Of a stretch of 64,000 nt of DNA, positions 26,753 through 34,335 are shown in pieces. Each line of letters starts with the position of its first letter. Position 1 is the first letter of the stretch. This stretch comes from CAWCWN01 sp963799245. GTDB taxonomy: Bacteria > Chloroflexota > Ktedonobacteria > Ktedonobacterales > Ktedonobacteraceae. The stretch spans positions 62,001-126,000 of the forward strand of contig CAWCWN010000006.1 in the NCBI GenBank assembly GCA_963799245.1. Reading direction: 5' to 3'. The notes beneath the pieces are model-generated. The model made no database searches, was not told where the DNA came from, and saw only the letters and a list, made by a program, of their open reading frames with translations. The position numbers and the translations under genes are program-made.

Positions 26753-27430
26753 ATGCGTATTCTTGTGGCAGAAGACCATCCGGTGTTAGGGCCGGACCTG
26801 AAAAGGGGCCTGGAGCATAGCTCATACGTCGTTGATCTCGTGGTCGACGGCGAGGATGCACTCGCGCTAGGATTAACAACGTCGTACGATCTCCTGATCC
26901 TGGATATCCTGCTGCCCGGGCTCAGCGGTCTGGAGGTCTGCGAGTGCTTGCGCAATCAGAAACGCAAGATGCCCATTTTGTTTCTCACTGCCCTTGGGGA
27001 GGTCGACCAACGGGTGCGAGGACTCGACGTGGGGGCTGATGACTACCTGGCCAAGCCCTTTGATTTTCTGGAATTAGAGGCACGGGTGCGCGCATTGCTG
27101 CGACGCAGGAGCGAGGAGAAGACGACTCTGCTACGTTTCCTGGACCTCAAGCTCGATACCCGCACACATGAGGCCCGGCGAGGGGAGCGCCTCATTCTAC
27201 TATCTGGCAAGGAATATGCGCTTTTGGAATATCTCATGTATCATCCTCGCCAGATCTTGAGTCGAAGCGTGATTGCTGACCATGTCTGGGATGATGATGC
27301 TGAACATCTCTCCAATATCGTTGAGGTCTATATTCGCTATCTGCGCACCAAGCTCTGTGCCGCAGGAGAACCCAATCTGATCCACACAATTCGCGGATCA
27401 GGCTATCAGTTAAAGGAGCCGGAACCATGA
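26753..27430 (+). CDS. OmpR-family response regulator
   Basis: 225 residues. A receiver domain (MRILVAEDHPVLGPDLKRGL; phosphoacceptor Asp in LLILDILLPGLSG; Thr in LFLTALG; Lys in DYLAKPFDF) is followed by an OmpR/PhoB winged helix (LDTRTHEARRGERLILLSGKE, ending RGSGYQLKEPEP). GAGGAGAAG precedes ATG 26753; an alternative upstream start would add 16 residues over that site. It overlaps the kinase gene by four bases (ATGA), showing translational coupling. Targets unknown. Confidence 0.95.
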   Translation: MRILVAEDHPVLGPDLKRGLEHSSYVVDLVVDGEDALALGLTTSYDLLILDILLPGLSGLEVCECLRNQKRKMPILFLTALGEVDQRVRGLDVGADDYLAKPFDFLELEARVRALLRRRSEEKTTLLRFLDLKLDTRTHEARRGERLILLSGKEYALLEYLMYHPRQILSRSVIADHVWDDDAEHLSNIVEVYIRYLRTKLCAAGEPNLIHTIRGSGYQLKEPEP

Positions 27431-28947
27431 AAACGCTCGCTCGTCTGTGGCCTTTGGGCATTCGTCTCCAGTTGATGCTCTGGTACAGCGCCGTCTTTGC
27501 CATCCTGATCGGACTTTCTGGAGCCATATTCTATTTCCGCTTGCAGATCTCGTTGGCTGGGAGTCTGGACACGGCCCTACAACTGCAAGCACAGCAGGTT
27601 GCAGGCGATATTACGGTGGAACGGGGGGCGATCATCATTCAGGATGCAACCGCCGATCTGCCTGGCTTCAACCCCGCTGATCAGAGCCTGCATTTACCCC
27701 CCGCTGATGTCAACCTGGGAGTGCTGGTGCGCGTACTCAACGGGCGAGGCGTTTCCTTTCGGATCACGCCGGCGTTTCGGACCGTCCTGGTTCCAACTCA
27801 AAGCGTCACCCAACCGCTTCATGGCATTCCCTGGCAGGGCACAGTTACGACTGTTGATGGGCAACCGGTGCGCCTCTATAGTCGAGCCTTAATTCAGGAC
27901 GGGCAGATCTTCGGCGTTGTGCAGGTCGCGACCTCGCTCACCCAGATACAGGCCACACTACACGAAGTCCTCATCAATTTGCTCTGGATCACGCCGCTCC
28001 TCCTGGTGCTGAGTGCGCTGGTGAGCTTCTGGTTAACGTCGTGTGCCTTTGCACCCATTCATCGGCTCACGCAGACGGCTCGGATCATTAAGAGGGGCGA
28101 CTTGCGCCAGCGGGTTCCTCTCCCGCAATCACACGACGAACTGAGGCATCTGGCTGTGACCCTCAATGAGATGATTGCGCATCTGGAACAGACCTTCCTG
28201 CGCCAACGCCGCTTTGTGACGGATGCATCCCATGAACTGCGCACGCCGATCACGGTCATTCGGAGTAAGGCGAAGCTGGCTCTGCTGCAGGTCTTCACGC
28301 CTGAGGAGTATGCGAACGTCTTTCAAACAATTCATAATGAAGCGGAGCGCCTGGGGCGCCTCATTAGCGATCTATTAGTCTTAGCCAGCGCTGACGAGGG
28401 GCAGGTTCGCCTTGAAGATGAGACCATACGCTTCGATCTGCTGGTCGAGGCGGTTGCGGCCACCGTGGATATGCTGACAGAACAGCACCAGGTGACCATT
28501 CAGGTGACCGTCACCGAACCGACGAGCGTACGAGGAGATGAAGCCCGCCTGATGCAGGTCGTGATGAACCTGCTGGAGAATGCGATCTATTACAATGAGG
28601 CAGGCGGGCAGGTCTTCGTCTCGGTCAGGGCCCAGCAAGGGCAGGCGTTGCTCATCGTCCGTGATACGGGAATCGGCATCGCCCCAGAGCATTTGCCTTT
28701 TCTGTTTGACCGCTTCTACCGGGTTGATTCCGCGCGCATATACACCGCAGGAGGCAATAGCGGACTGGGGCTCTCGATTGTGGATTGGATCGTCAAAGCG
28801 CATGGAGGTTCGGTGACGGTGGAGAGTCGCGTCGGAGCAGGCTCGACCTTTACCGTGGCCCTCCCTCTCTCCTGGAGTAGGGGGGAAGACACATCCTTTT
28901 CTGAGCCGACTCCTCAGCAATCCAAACGAAAGAGGCATCCTGCCTGA
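27427..28947 (+). CDS. Sensor histidine kinase, partner of the OmpR regulator
   Basis: 506 residues. Two membrane helices (MLWYSAVFAILIGLSGAIFY, about 17-36; LLWITPLLLVLSALVSFWL, about 180-198) flank an extracytoplasmic sensor domain of about 145 residues with no recognised ligand motif. HAMP follows, then HisKA with FVTDASHELRTPIT (phosphoacceptor His), and the HATPase boxes NLLENAIYYNEAGG (N), DTGIGIAPEHL (G1) and GLGLSIVDWIV (G2). All catalytic boxes are intact. Genes for regulator and sensor overlap, so they form a cognate pair. Input signal unknown. Confidence 0.95.
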   Translation: MKTLARLWPLGIRLQLMLWYSAVFAILIGLSGAIFYFRLQISLAGSLDTALQLQAQQVAGDITVERGAIIIQDATADLPGFNPADQSLHLPPADVNLGVLVRVLNGRGVSFRITPAFRTVLVPTQSVTQPLHGIPWQGTVTTVDGQPVRLYSRALIQDGQIFGVVQVATSLTQIQATLHEVLINLLWITPLLLVLSALVSFWLTSCAFAPIHRLTQTARIIKRGDLRQRVPLPQSHDELRHLAVTLNEMIAHLEQTFLRQRRFVTDASHELRTPITVIRSKAKLALLQVFTPEEYANVFQTIHNEAERLGRLISDLLVLASADEGQVRLEDETIRFDLLVEAVAATVDMLTEQHQVTIQVTVTEPTSVRGDEARLMQVVMNLLENAIYYNEAGGQVFVSVRAQQGQALLIVRDTGIGIAPEHLPFLFDRFYRVDSARIYTAGGNSGLGLSIVDWIVKAHGGSVTVESRVGAGSTFTVALPLSWSRGEDTSFSEPTPQQSKRKRHPA

Positions 28948-29274
28948 ACCTGCTTTAAAATGCTGGTAATCCATGCCCTGCTGGAGCCTGGCTGGCCGTT
29001 TCCGGCATGAGATATAATCATTTACTTATACGGAGCTTTTGCAGCCTAGAAGAGTTTTGCTGGACCTGACATGGCTCTACGTGTTACGCTATTAATGGAA
29101 GGAAAAATGAAGACGACCGCGCCTGACGCTACCTTACAAGGCTCGCCTCCCGGGTCATGCAGAGATCGAGCGCATGCGCGAATGAAGCGTTTTCGCCGCC
29201 TGCTGGTCCGCGTGGATAACAATGATAGAGTTATTATGCTTCTGAGCACGTCGAAGCAGAAAGCGAGGGAGAAC

Positions 29275-29637
29275 ATGATTACATTTGAAGAGCGCAGCGA
29301 TGGTGGAGTATGCATTAGTGCAGACCAGGCCCAGGTCAACCTGTCCCCAGGGGAGGCCTTTGCCTTGTGGCAGTGGCTGTCCGCGCACAATCCCGCCTTC
29401 CAGGCTCACCCCAATGAAAAGCAGCTGGAGATTCACCTCTTCCAGGAGGATCTGGACCATTTAGATGAATTGAAGGCCGCCATCCCCAGCCTGCACGAAC
29501 GTGGGTTAATCGTCAAGGTCTTCGATGCGCGCTGGGAAGCCATTTCTGAGCGTGCACTGCAGTTGCTCAAGGAATACCAGATCGAGTACCATGTTCATCC
29601 TTTGCTTGAGGACGACTACACCTATGCGCAGGGATAG
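29275..29637 (+). CDS. Conserved-looking hypothetical protein
   Basis: A 120-residue soluble protein beginning MITFEERSDGGVCISADQAQ. It contains LSPGEAFALWQWLSAHN and an acidic C-terminal half (HLFQEDLDHLDELKAAIPSL; KEYQIEYHVHPLLEDDYTYA). No family is recognised. The start at 29275 follows GAGGGAGAAC; an upstream in-frame ATG at 29107, after GGAAGGA, would add 56 basic residues and cannot be excluded. A TATAAT at 29013-29018 may belong to its promoter. It stands alone between the two-component operon and the convergent EamA gene. Confidence 0.65.
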   Translation: MITFEERSDGGVCISADQAQVNLSPGEAFALWQWLSAHNPAFQAHPNEKQLEIHLFQEDLDHLDELKAAIPSLHERGLIVKVFDARWEAISERALQLLKEYQIEYHVHPLLEDDYTYAQG

Positions 29638-29681
29638 CGCTTGATGGCGAGTCCAGGTGTCATGTCCCTGGCGCGGGCCCC

Positions 29682-30539
29682 TCAAAGAGCCAGGGCAAGA
29701 ATGCCCGCGACGATGATGCCTGCGGCCAGTAACCGGCGCCTGGCATCTCCCTCCGCGAGCAGGCGTATTCCCAGCAGCGTGCCAAAGAGCACGCCAACTT
29801 CGCGCGCCGGCGCAATGTAACTGACCGGAGTAAAGACCAGGGCGCTAAGCACAAGTATATATGAGAGGGGATTGAGCAGGGCGATGCCAGCTGCTTCCAG
29901 GCGATGAACGCGCCAGTGGAAACGAATCTCACGCCAGTGCTGCAGAGCATATGAAGTCAGGAGGGGGACACGCAGGCAGACCGTCCCGTAGTACAGAACA
30001 AGGGGGGCGAGATGGCCCGCGCTCACCGCCTCTTTATCCCAGAGCGTATAGGCGGCGATGCAGCATCCCGTGAGCACTCCATAGAGCAATGCCAGGCGGA
30101 AATTGCGCTCTTTCGGGCCCCGCGAATTCCAGGCGATCAGCATCACTCCGCTCACCACGCAGCCCGTCCCGAGCAGGGCCAGAGGGGTGGGGCGCTCGCC
30201 CAGAACCAGCACGGCAATGACGGTGGTGAGAAGCGGCCCCGTTCCGCGCGCCAGTGGATAGACGAGCGATAGGTCGCCAACGCGGTATCCCCGCTGCAGC
30301 ACGAGCAGATACGCCAGCTCCAGCAAGCCACTGACAAGAATGAATATCACCATCTGCGTGCTGAGATGAGCGCGCGTGAGAAGAATGTATACGAGAACGA
30401 GCGGAGCGTAGAGCACAAGCGAGAGGACATCATACAGCCAGATGAAGGAGGCGCCACCCTGCGCCCGTTTAGCAAGGAGGTTCCATGTGGCATGCAAAAT
30501 CGCTGAGAGAAGAACGAGTCCAAGTGCAAGTGTTGACAT
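29682..30539 (-). CDS. EamA/DMT-family transporter
   Basis: 285 residues with about ten hydrophobic segments in two homologous halves, typical of the drug/metabolite transporter superfamily. The start MSTLALGLVLLSAILHATWNLLAKRA matches the DMT N-terminus, and LVYPLARGTGPLLTTVIAVLVLGERPT is the characteristic end-of-half EamA motif. The second half ends with SYIAPAREVGVLFGTLLGI. It would export or import a small metabolite across the inner membrane. No ribosome site is obvious. Neighbours give no hint of the substrate. Confidence 0.9.
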   Translation of the reverse strand: MSTLALGLVLLSAILHATWNLLAKRAQGGASFIWLYDVLSLVLYAPLVLVYILLTRAHLSTQMVIFILVSGLLELAYLLVLQRGYRVGDLSLVYPLARGTGPLLTTVIAVLVLGERPTPLALLGTGCVVSGVMLIAWNSRGPKERNFRLALLYGVLTGCCIAAYTLWDKEAVSAGHLAPLVLYYGTVCLRVPLLTSYALQHWREIRFHWRVHRLEAAGIALLNPLSYILVLSALVFTPVSYIAPAREVGVLFGTLLGIRLLAEGDARRRLLAAGIIVAGILALAL

Positions 30540-30634
30540 AACACGAGACAGCTTTCAGTGCGTTACAGCACAAAAAATAGAGAGAAAGCGAGAGAACTGT
30601 ATCATCCCGGCGGTCTTTTGTCAATGGCGACCAC

Positions 30635-30663
30635 TTGACAAACATTGCATATATGTGTAAAAT
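30635..30663 (+). promoter_or_regulatory. Sigma-70 promoter of the phasin-like gene
   Basis: TTGACA (30635-30640) and TAAAAT (30658-30663) with a 17-base spacer, about 60 bases before the phasin-like start. The -35 is a full consensus match and the -10 matches five of six. Confidence 0.8.
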
Positions 30664-30725
30664 GCACATAGGCACACGTTGACTGTTATAGGCAATTGCA
30701 GGGAGCTGCAAGGAGGACAAAAATC

Positions 30726-31346
30726 ATGGCAGATAAAGTTACCAGGGCCAGAGAAGAGCTGGCCCAGTCCCTTCGTCAGACCAATCAGGCCATGGCTGAA
30801 AACGTGGTTAAGGCGCAGGAGCGCAACGTTGAGTTGATACAGAACACCCTGGAGAATGGCATCGAGGTGCTCAAGAGCTATGCGCAGGACAGCCGCTCGC
30901 TGTTCCGCGACCTGGTCGAGAACCCTCAGAAGCCGCAGGATGCCTTGGAGGCGCTGCTGAACACCGCTGTTTCTGCGCAGGAGCACAACCTGCGTTATAT
31001 GCAGAGCGTTCTCCTGAAGAGCAGCGATGTGCTCAAGAGCCACGTCAATGGCGCGGGCGACCTGGTGCAACTTTTCATCGTTCAGACGCAGAAACAGCAA
31101 GACGCCATCCAGACGCTCGTGCATGAGTCCGTGGATTCGTACATGAGTTGCTTCCACGCCCCGTACACATACTTCCAGCAGATGCTCAATTCCGCTCAGT
31201 CGCTGGCGCGAGAGAGTGTCGAGACAGTGCAACGCGTGACGGAGCAGGGGATTGAAGCGGCCCAGCAGGCGACCCACCAGGGCGCTGAAGTTACGCAGAA
31301 GGCCGCTCGACAGGGCCAGCAGGCCGTGAAGTCAGTGACAAAGTAA
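30726..31346 (+). CDS. Phasin-like coiled-coil protein
   Basis: 206 residues, almost entirely amphipathic helix with many Gln, Glu and Ala: ELAQSLRQTNQAMAENVVKA, VELIQNTLENGIEVLKSYAQ, and a C-terminal array of short repeats (GIEAAQQATHQGAEVTQKAA). This composition resembles phasins that coat polyhydroxyalkanoate granules, but no diagnostic motif is seen, and a LEA-like or structural coiled coil is also possible. GGAGGA precedes ATG 30726. It is monocistronic, driven by a strong consensus promoter, so it may be abundant. Confidence 0.75.
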   Translation: MADKVTRAREELAQSLRQTNQAMAENVVKAQERNVELIQNTLENGIEVLKSYAQDSRSLFRDLVENPQKPQDALEALLNTAVSAQEHNLRYMQSVLLKSSDVLKSHVNGAGDLVQLFIVQTQKQQDAIQTLVHESVDSYMSCFHAPYTYFQQMLNSAQSLARESVETVQRVTEQGIEAAQQATHQGAEVTQKAARQGQQAVKSVTK

Positions 31347-31387
31347 AACAGAACAATTACCGCCTCCTGACGAGTGCTTGCTGGCGC

Positions 31388-31991
31388 TTAGGGAGATACT
31401 GAGGCCGGGGGCGCCTTGCCGTCGCTCCACAACTGCGGCAATGGCGCCAAGCCCAGCTCACGCACCAGCTTCTGCGCCGCCAGCCCCACCGCCTCGGTGA
31501 AGGTGGGGAAGGCTAACTGGAGTTCGGCTACCTGCGCCGGGCCTCTGTCTCGCTCAGGCCAACGCTGGCGTATTCAGGGTCAGTGAAGCTGCCGCTGGGC
31601 ACGACCTCATGTGTGATGCGGCGGTAGGGTCCAAATACGGCATTTTCGGCGGCGATCCGGCCCTCATAGCGGGCGCTCTGCACGAGCATACTCTGCCCGT
31701 TGATGTCTCCCGCGGCGAAGATATGCGGCACGTGGCTCTGCAGGTAGTCGTTGACCGGGATATAGCTGCGCTCCGTCAGCACGTTGGCAGCCGCCAGGTC
31801 CAGTGAGTCCACATTGCCCGGCCAGCCGGTCGCAAAGAAGACCGCGTCTGCCGTCAGGCTGGCGGGCCGCCATTGATACTGGTCCCTCCTACCTGCTTGC
31901 TCTCTAGCAATGTTACATCGGCATGCAGCTCGCGCGCCTGCAGAGCCGCGGTCACCCCGGCAGGTCCTCCGCCCAACACAATCAGCTTCAT
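31388..31991 (-). pseudogene. Remnant of a flavin-dependent disulfide reductase
   Basis: The reading begins like a pyridine-nucleotide-disulfide oxidoreductase: MKLIVLGGGPAGVTAALQAR with the FAD Rossmann motif, then LLESKQVGGTSINGGPPA and a stop. The next frame resumes far downstream in the family, at LTADAVFFATGWPGNVDSLD and FAAGDINGQSMLVQSARYEG (second FAD motif), through TDPEYASVGLSETEARR. It then stops again, and a third frame gives VAELQLAFPTFTEAVGLAAQ to SVSP. So about 200 central residues, including the NAD domain, are deleted and two frame changes exist. A full MerA/Lpd-type enzyme has about 450-480 residues. Not functional as a reductase. Confidence 0.85.
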
Positions 31992-32085
31992 TTCTCGCCT
32001 CCTGATACTCTCTATCTGTCGCTCCTGGCAAATTTAAGGGCAGGCCGCTATTCCCAGTATAGAGTTGGAGGCAAGTGTACTTGAT

Positions 32086-32712
32086 TCAGAGTGTGAAACC
32101 TACCAGGTACCAGGCGTTCTCTATTCCACGACCGCTGAACTGGCCCGGCGCCATGTCACCCGAGTAGGTGTAGAGAGCATGGCCATCATAGAAAATCTGC
32201 TCGCCATTCGCGGTTTTGTGTACCGAGATCGATCTCGGCAAGGTCATTGAAGTACTGATCGTCATCATCCCCTGAGGCGCCAGGAGCGGCGGCCAGGCCT
32301 GCGCGCACATACCTGTGCAGGATGCTTGCAGCGGGGTATCCTTTCGAAAGTGGTAGAGAATGTAGCCTTTGTTCGTTGTAAGCACATGTACCGTTCTATT
32401 GTTGATCTTCACCGTCGTCGTGTGAATGAATGTGTTCTGCTGGTCTCCCATGTTGCCGTTGTTGCCGTTCATGTTGTTGCCGTTGTTGCCATAGCCCATA
32501 TTCCCGCTGGTGGTTTTCGTCGCGTTCATCGTGGGCTGCGCGGTCGCCATCGTGATTCCAGCCGTCGCCGTGCTCTTGGCGCTGGTGTAGTTGTTGCCTT
32601 GTGACATACTATTCGAGTTTGTCGTCTGAGAGCCAGGGAGATTACATGCCGCCATACACAGGGCCAGCAGCAGGATGGGACCAAGCAGTAATGAGCGTCG
32701 CAGAGCTAGCAT
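32086..32712 (-). CDS. Lipoprotein with secreted-repeat domains (Lipoprotein_15-like)
   Basis: 208 residues. The signal peptide LALRRSLLLGPILLLALCMAAC has a lipobox (CMAAC), so the mature protein is lipid-anchored outside. A low-complexity Asn/Gly/Met segment (MGYGNNGNNMNG) acts as a spacer. Two copies of the secreted repeat follow: the first holds NKGYILYHFRKDTP and SCTGMCAQAWPPLLAP, the second HKTANGEQIFYDGHALYTYS. The domain is known from many Gram-positive and Chloroflexota surface proteins without a firm function. AAGGAGG precedes ATG 32712, which is preferred to the longer frame. Monocistronic. Confidence 0.87.
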   Translation of the reverse strand: MLALRRSLLLGPILLLALCMAACNLPGSQTTNSNSMSQGNNYTSAKSTATAGITMATAQPTMNATKTTSGNMGYGNNGNNMNGNNGNMGDQQNTFIHTTTVKINNRTVHVLTTNKGYILYHFRKDTPLQASCTGMCAQAWPPLLAPQGMMTISTSMTLPRSISVHKTANGEQIFYDGHALYTYSGDMAPGQFSGRGIENAWYLVGFTL

Positions 32713-33011
32713 ATGTTTCTTCCTCCTTGCAAAGTGCCTCAAAAATATTCACATTATGTCAGCGATGTCCATCGCATATCGCGCTAACGATAAACACGCC
32801 CAATTTTTACAGGACTTGCAGAAGAGTACTTTATTGCTCTGAAAATGGGATGCCAGGTGAATTTTCTTAACCTTGTTTTAGCTTACAAAATCTCCTGTTA
32901 GGATGATAGAATGCTACGTGTGCGAGAGGCCACATTTTTCGCTCTCGTTGCAGAGAGTTGTAGCGGCATCTCCGCTTTGTGAGCATAGCGCAGAGAGAAA
33001 GGGGAAAAGCG

Positions 33012-33233
33012 ATGCGAGTAAAAATTTTTGTGGGTGAAAGCGCAAGCGCCAGGGAGGCAGCGGCGCAAGCGGAACAACAGGCGAATACATTTCTCAGCGA
33101 GAATACTATTTCCTGGCAAGAAGCAAAAGGGCAGCACACGAACGCCTACGCTGTAACGCGGGAAAAGAGCAGCGAGCAGCACTATTTTGTACTCACACTG
33201 ATCTTAGAGGAAAAAACAACGCGCTTCCTCTAA
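33012..33233 (+). CDS. Small hypothetical protein
   Basis: 73 residues beginning MRVKIFVGESASAREAAAQA. It has a short beta strand, an Ala/Glu helix and a second strand pair (HYFVLTLILEEK), suggesting a small alpha/beta fold. ATG 33012 follows AAAGGGGA. No family recognised and no operon partner; the gene stands alone between a lipoprotein gene and a DUF983 gene. Confidence 0.6.
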   Translation: MRVKIFVGESASAREAAAQAEQQANTFLSENTISWQEAKGQHTNAYAVTREKSSEQHYFVLTLILEEKTTRFL

Positions 33234-33603
33234 AATAGAGATGTCCTATAGCGGCTGGAGCGTTGCTGCGTCTGCCACTGCCGGCGGCATCTCCACAAGA
33301 GCCAGAGCGTACCCAGCAAGATCACTGCCGCCAGAGCGGCCATGGCCGCGGGCGTATCGTCCTGAACGTCGCCTGATACCTACCCGCTTTGCGCCAGGCT
33401 GCTCCCCGGAGCGCCACGGCAGGTTATAGCGGTGTTTATCAACACGAATAACCTGCTGGCCGGGGGAGCGCTGGCCCGGGTGCGCGCCGCGCCGCCGCAG
33501 TCGGGCAGGATTTTTTTGGGCGAGTCTGGTATAATCGGGGAGTGAAGACATGATGCTCTCCTGTCCTCATTGATGGCGGCATTTGCAAGCGCGGAGAATG
33601 GTT
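33234..33603. other. Intergenic stretch with possible gene remnant on the minus strand
   Basis: No confident gene. On the minus strand a 49-codon open stretch (33379-33230, no start codon) encodes a membrane anchor (AMAALAAVILLGTLWLLW) followed by basic residues, like the tail of a surface protein. The adjoining frame upstream does not look like a protein. It may be the last trace of a lost gene. Confidence 0.3.
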
Positions 33604-33987
33604 ATGTCATTTTATCTGAAGAAGGCGAGGGTTCTACTCGGCCGCGGGCTACGGCTGCGCTGTCCGGTCTGCGGCGAGGGGAAACTGTACCGCCGCTGCT
33701 TCAGCATGTACCGGCAATGCCCTGCCTGCCACTTCACCTATGCGCGTGAAGCGGGCTACTATACAGCGGCCGTGGCGATCAACGTTTTTTTGAGCGAAGT
33801 GCTCGTGCTTGCTGTCGTGCTTCCCATGGCGGCGTATAACGCCGTTCCCTTAGTGACGCTATTGCTGGCTGGAGGCGTCGGCGTGTGTATCCTGCCCCTG
33901 CTCTTCTATCACCATGCGAAGAGTTTATGGATGAGCATCGAGCACCTCTTCCATCCCGTCAGCAATGAGCGCATCTTCTTCCCCTAG
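33604..33987 (+). CDS. DUF983 family membrane protein
   Basis: 127 residues. A zinc-ribbon-like N-terminus (RCPVCGEGKLYRRCF; QCPACHFTYAREAGYYT) precedes two membrane helices (VFLSEVLVLAVVLPMAAYN and LVTLLLAGGVGVCILPLLFY) and a short basic tail (KSLWMSIEHLFHP). This layout is that of DUF983 proteins, found in many bacteria and of unknown role. ATG 33604 has GGAG eight bases ahead; an ATG six bases upstream is too close to that site. No operon partner is visible. Confidence 0.87.
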   Translation: MSFYLKKARVLLGRGLRLRCPVCGEGKLYRRCFSMYRQCPACHFTYAREAGYYTAAVAINVFLSEVLVLAVVLPMAAYNAVPLVTLLLAGGVGVCILPLLFYHHAKSLWMSIEHLFHPVSNERIFFP

Positions 33988-34035
33988 ATCACGCCTGTGC
34001 GGAGAGCCGTCGCCAGCAGGCCCGATTGTACCACT

Positions 34036-34161
34036 TTACGCCGCCCTGACCGCATTTGCCGCCCTGGCCAGCTCAGTGAGGGCCGCCAGCGCCCCGGCCG
34101 CGCATCCGATGAGGAAGCTCTCGTACAAGAGGTAATTTGCATATCTCGCCATTTGGCCCAT
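34036..34161 (-). CDS. Possible small protein
   Basis: A 41-residue frame starting MGQMARYANYLLYESFLIGC and ending ELARAANAVRAA, with GGAAGA about eight bases before the ATG. It is Ala-rich, with one moderately hydrophobic segment (FLIGCAAGALAAL). No family is recognised. It lies in an otherwise empty 348-base gap, so a real small gene or the end of a lost one is possible. Low confidence. Confidence 0.25.
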   Translation of the reverse strand: MGQMARYANYLLYESFLIGCAAGALAALTELARAANAVRAA

Positions 34162-34335
34162 AAAGCTGTCTTCCGGCTCGCCAGAATGGTTTACGGCGTA
34201 TGGATGGGCGAATTACTGCTGCGAAACCTGTTGCAAAAGAGTGGCAGATTTGATAAGGTAGGGACTAACACCAGCTTATTTGCTCTCTATGACAATATTG
34301 ATTGATATTTCCTCAGCAGGTTATAAAGGTATGAT

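Noticed and set aside
33246..33551. 101-codon Arg/Gly-rich frame on the minus strand
   Set aside because: Low-complexity composition, no recognisable domain or ribosome site; looks like high-GC chance frame.
33997..34305. 102-codon frame after DUF983
   Set aside because: GTG-type start, no ribosome site, odd composition; shadows a possible small minus-strand ORF.
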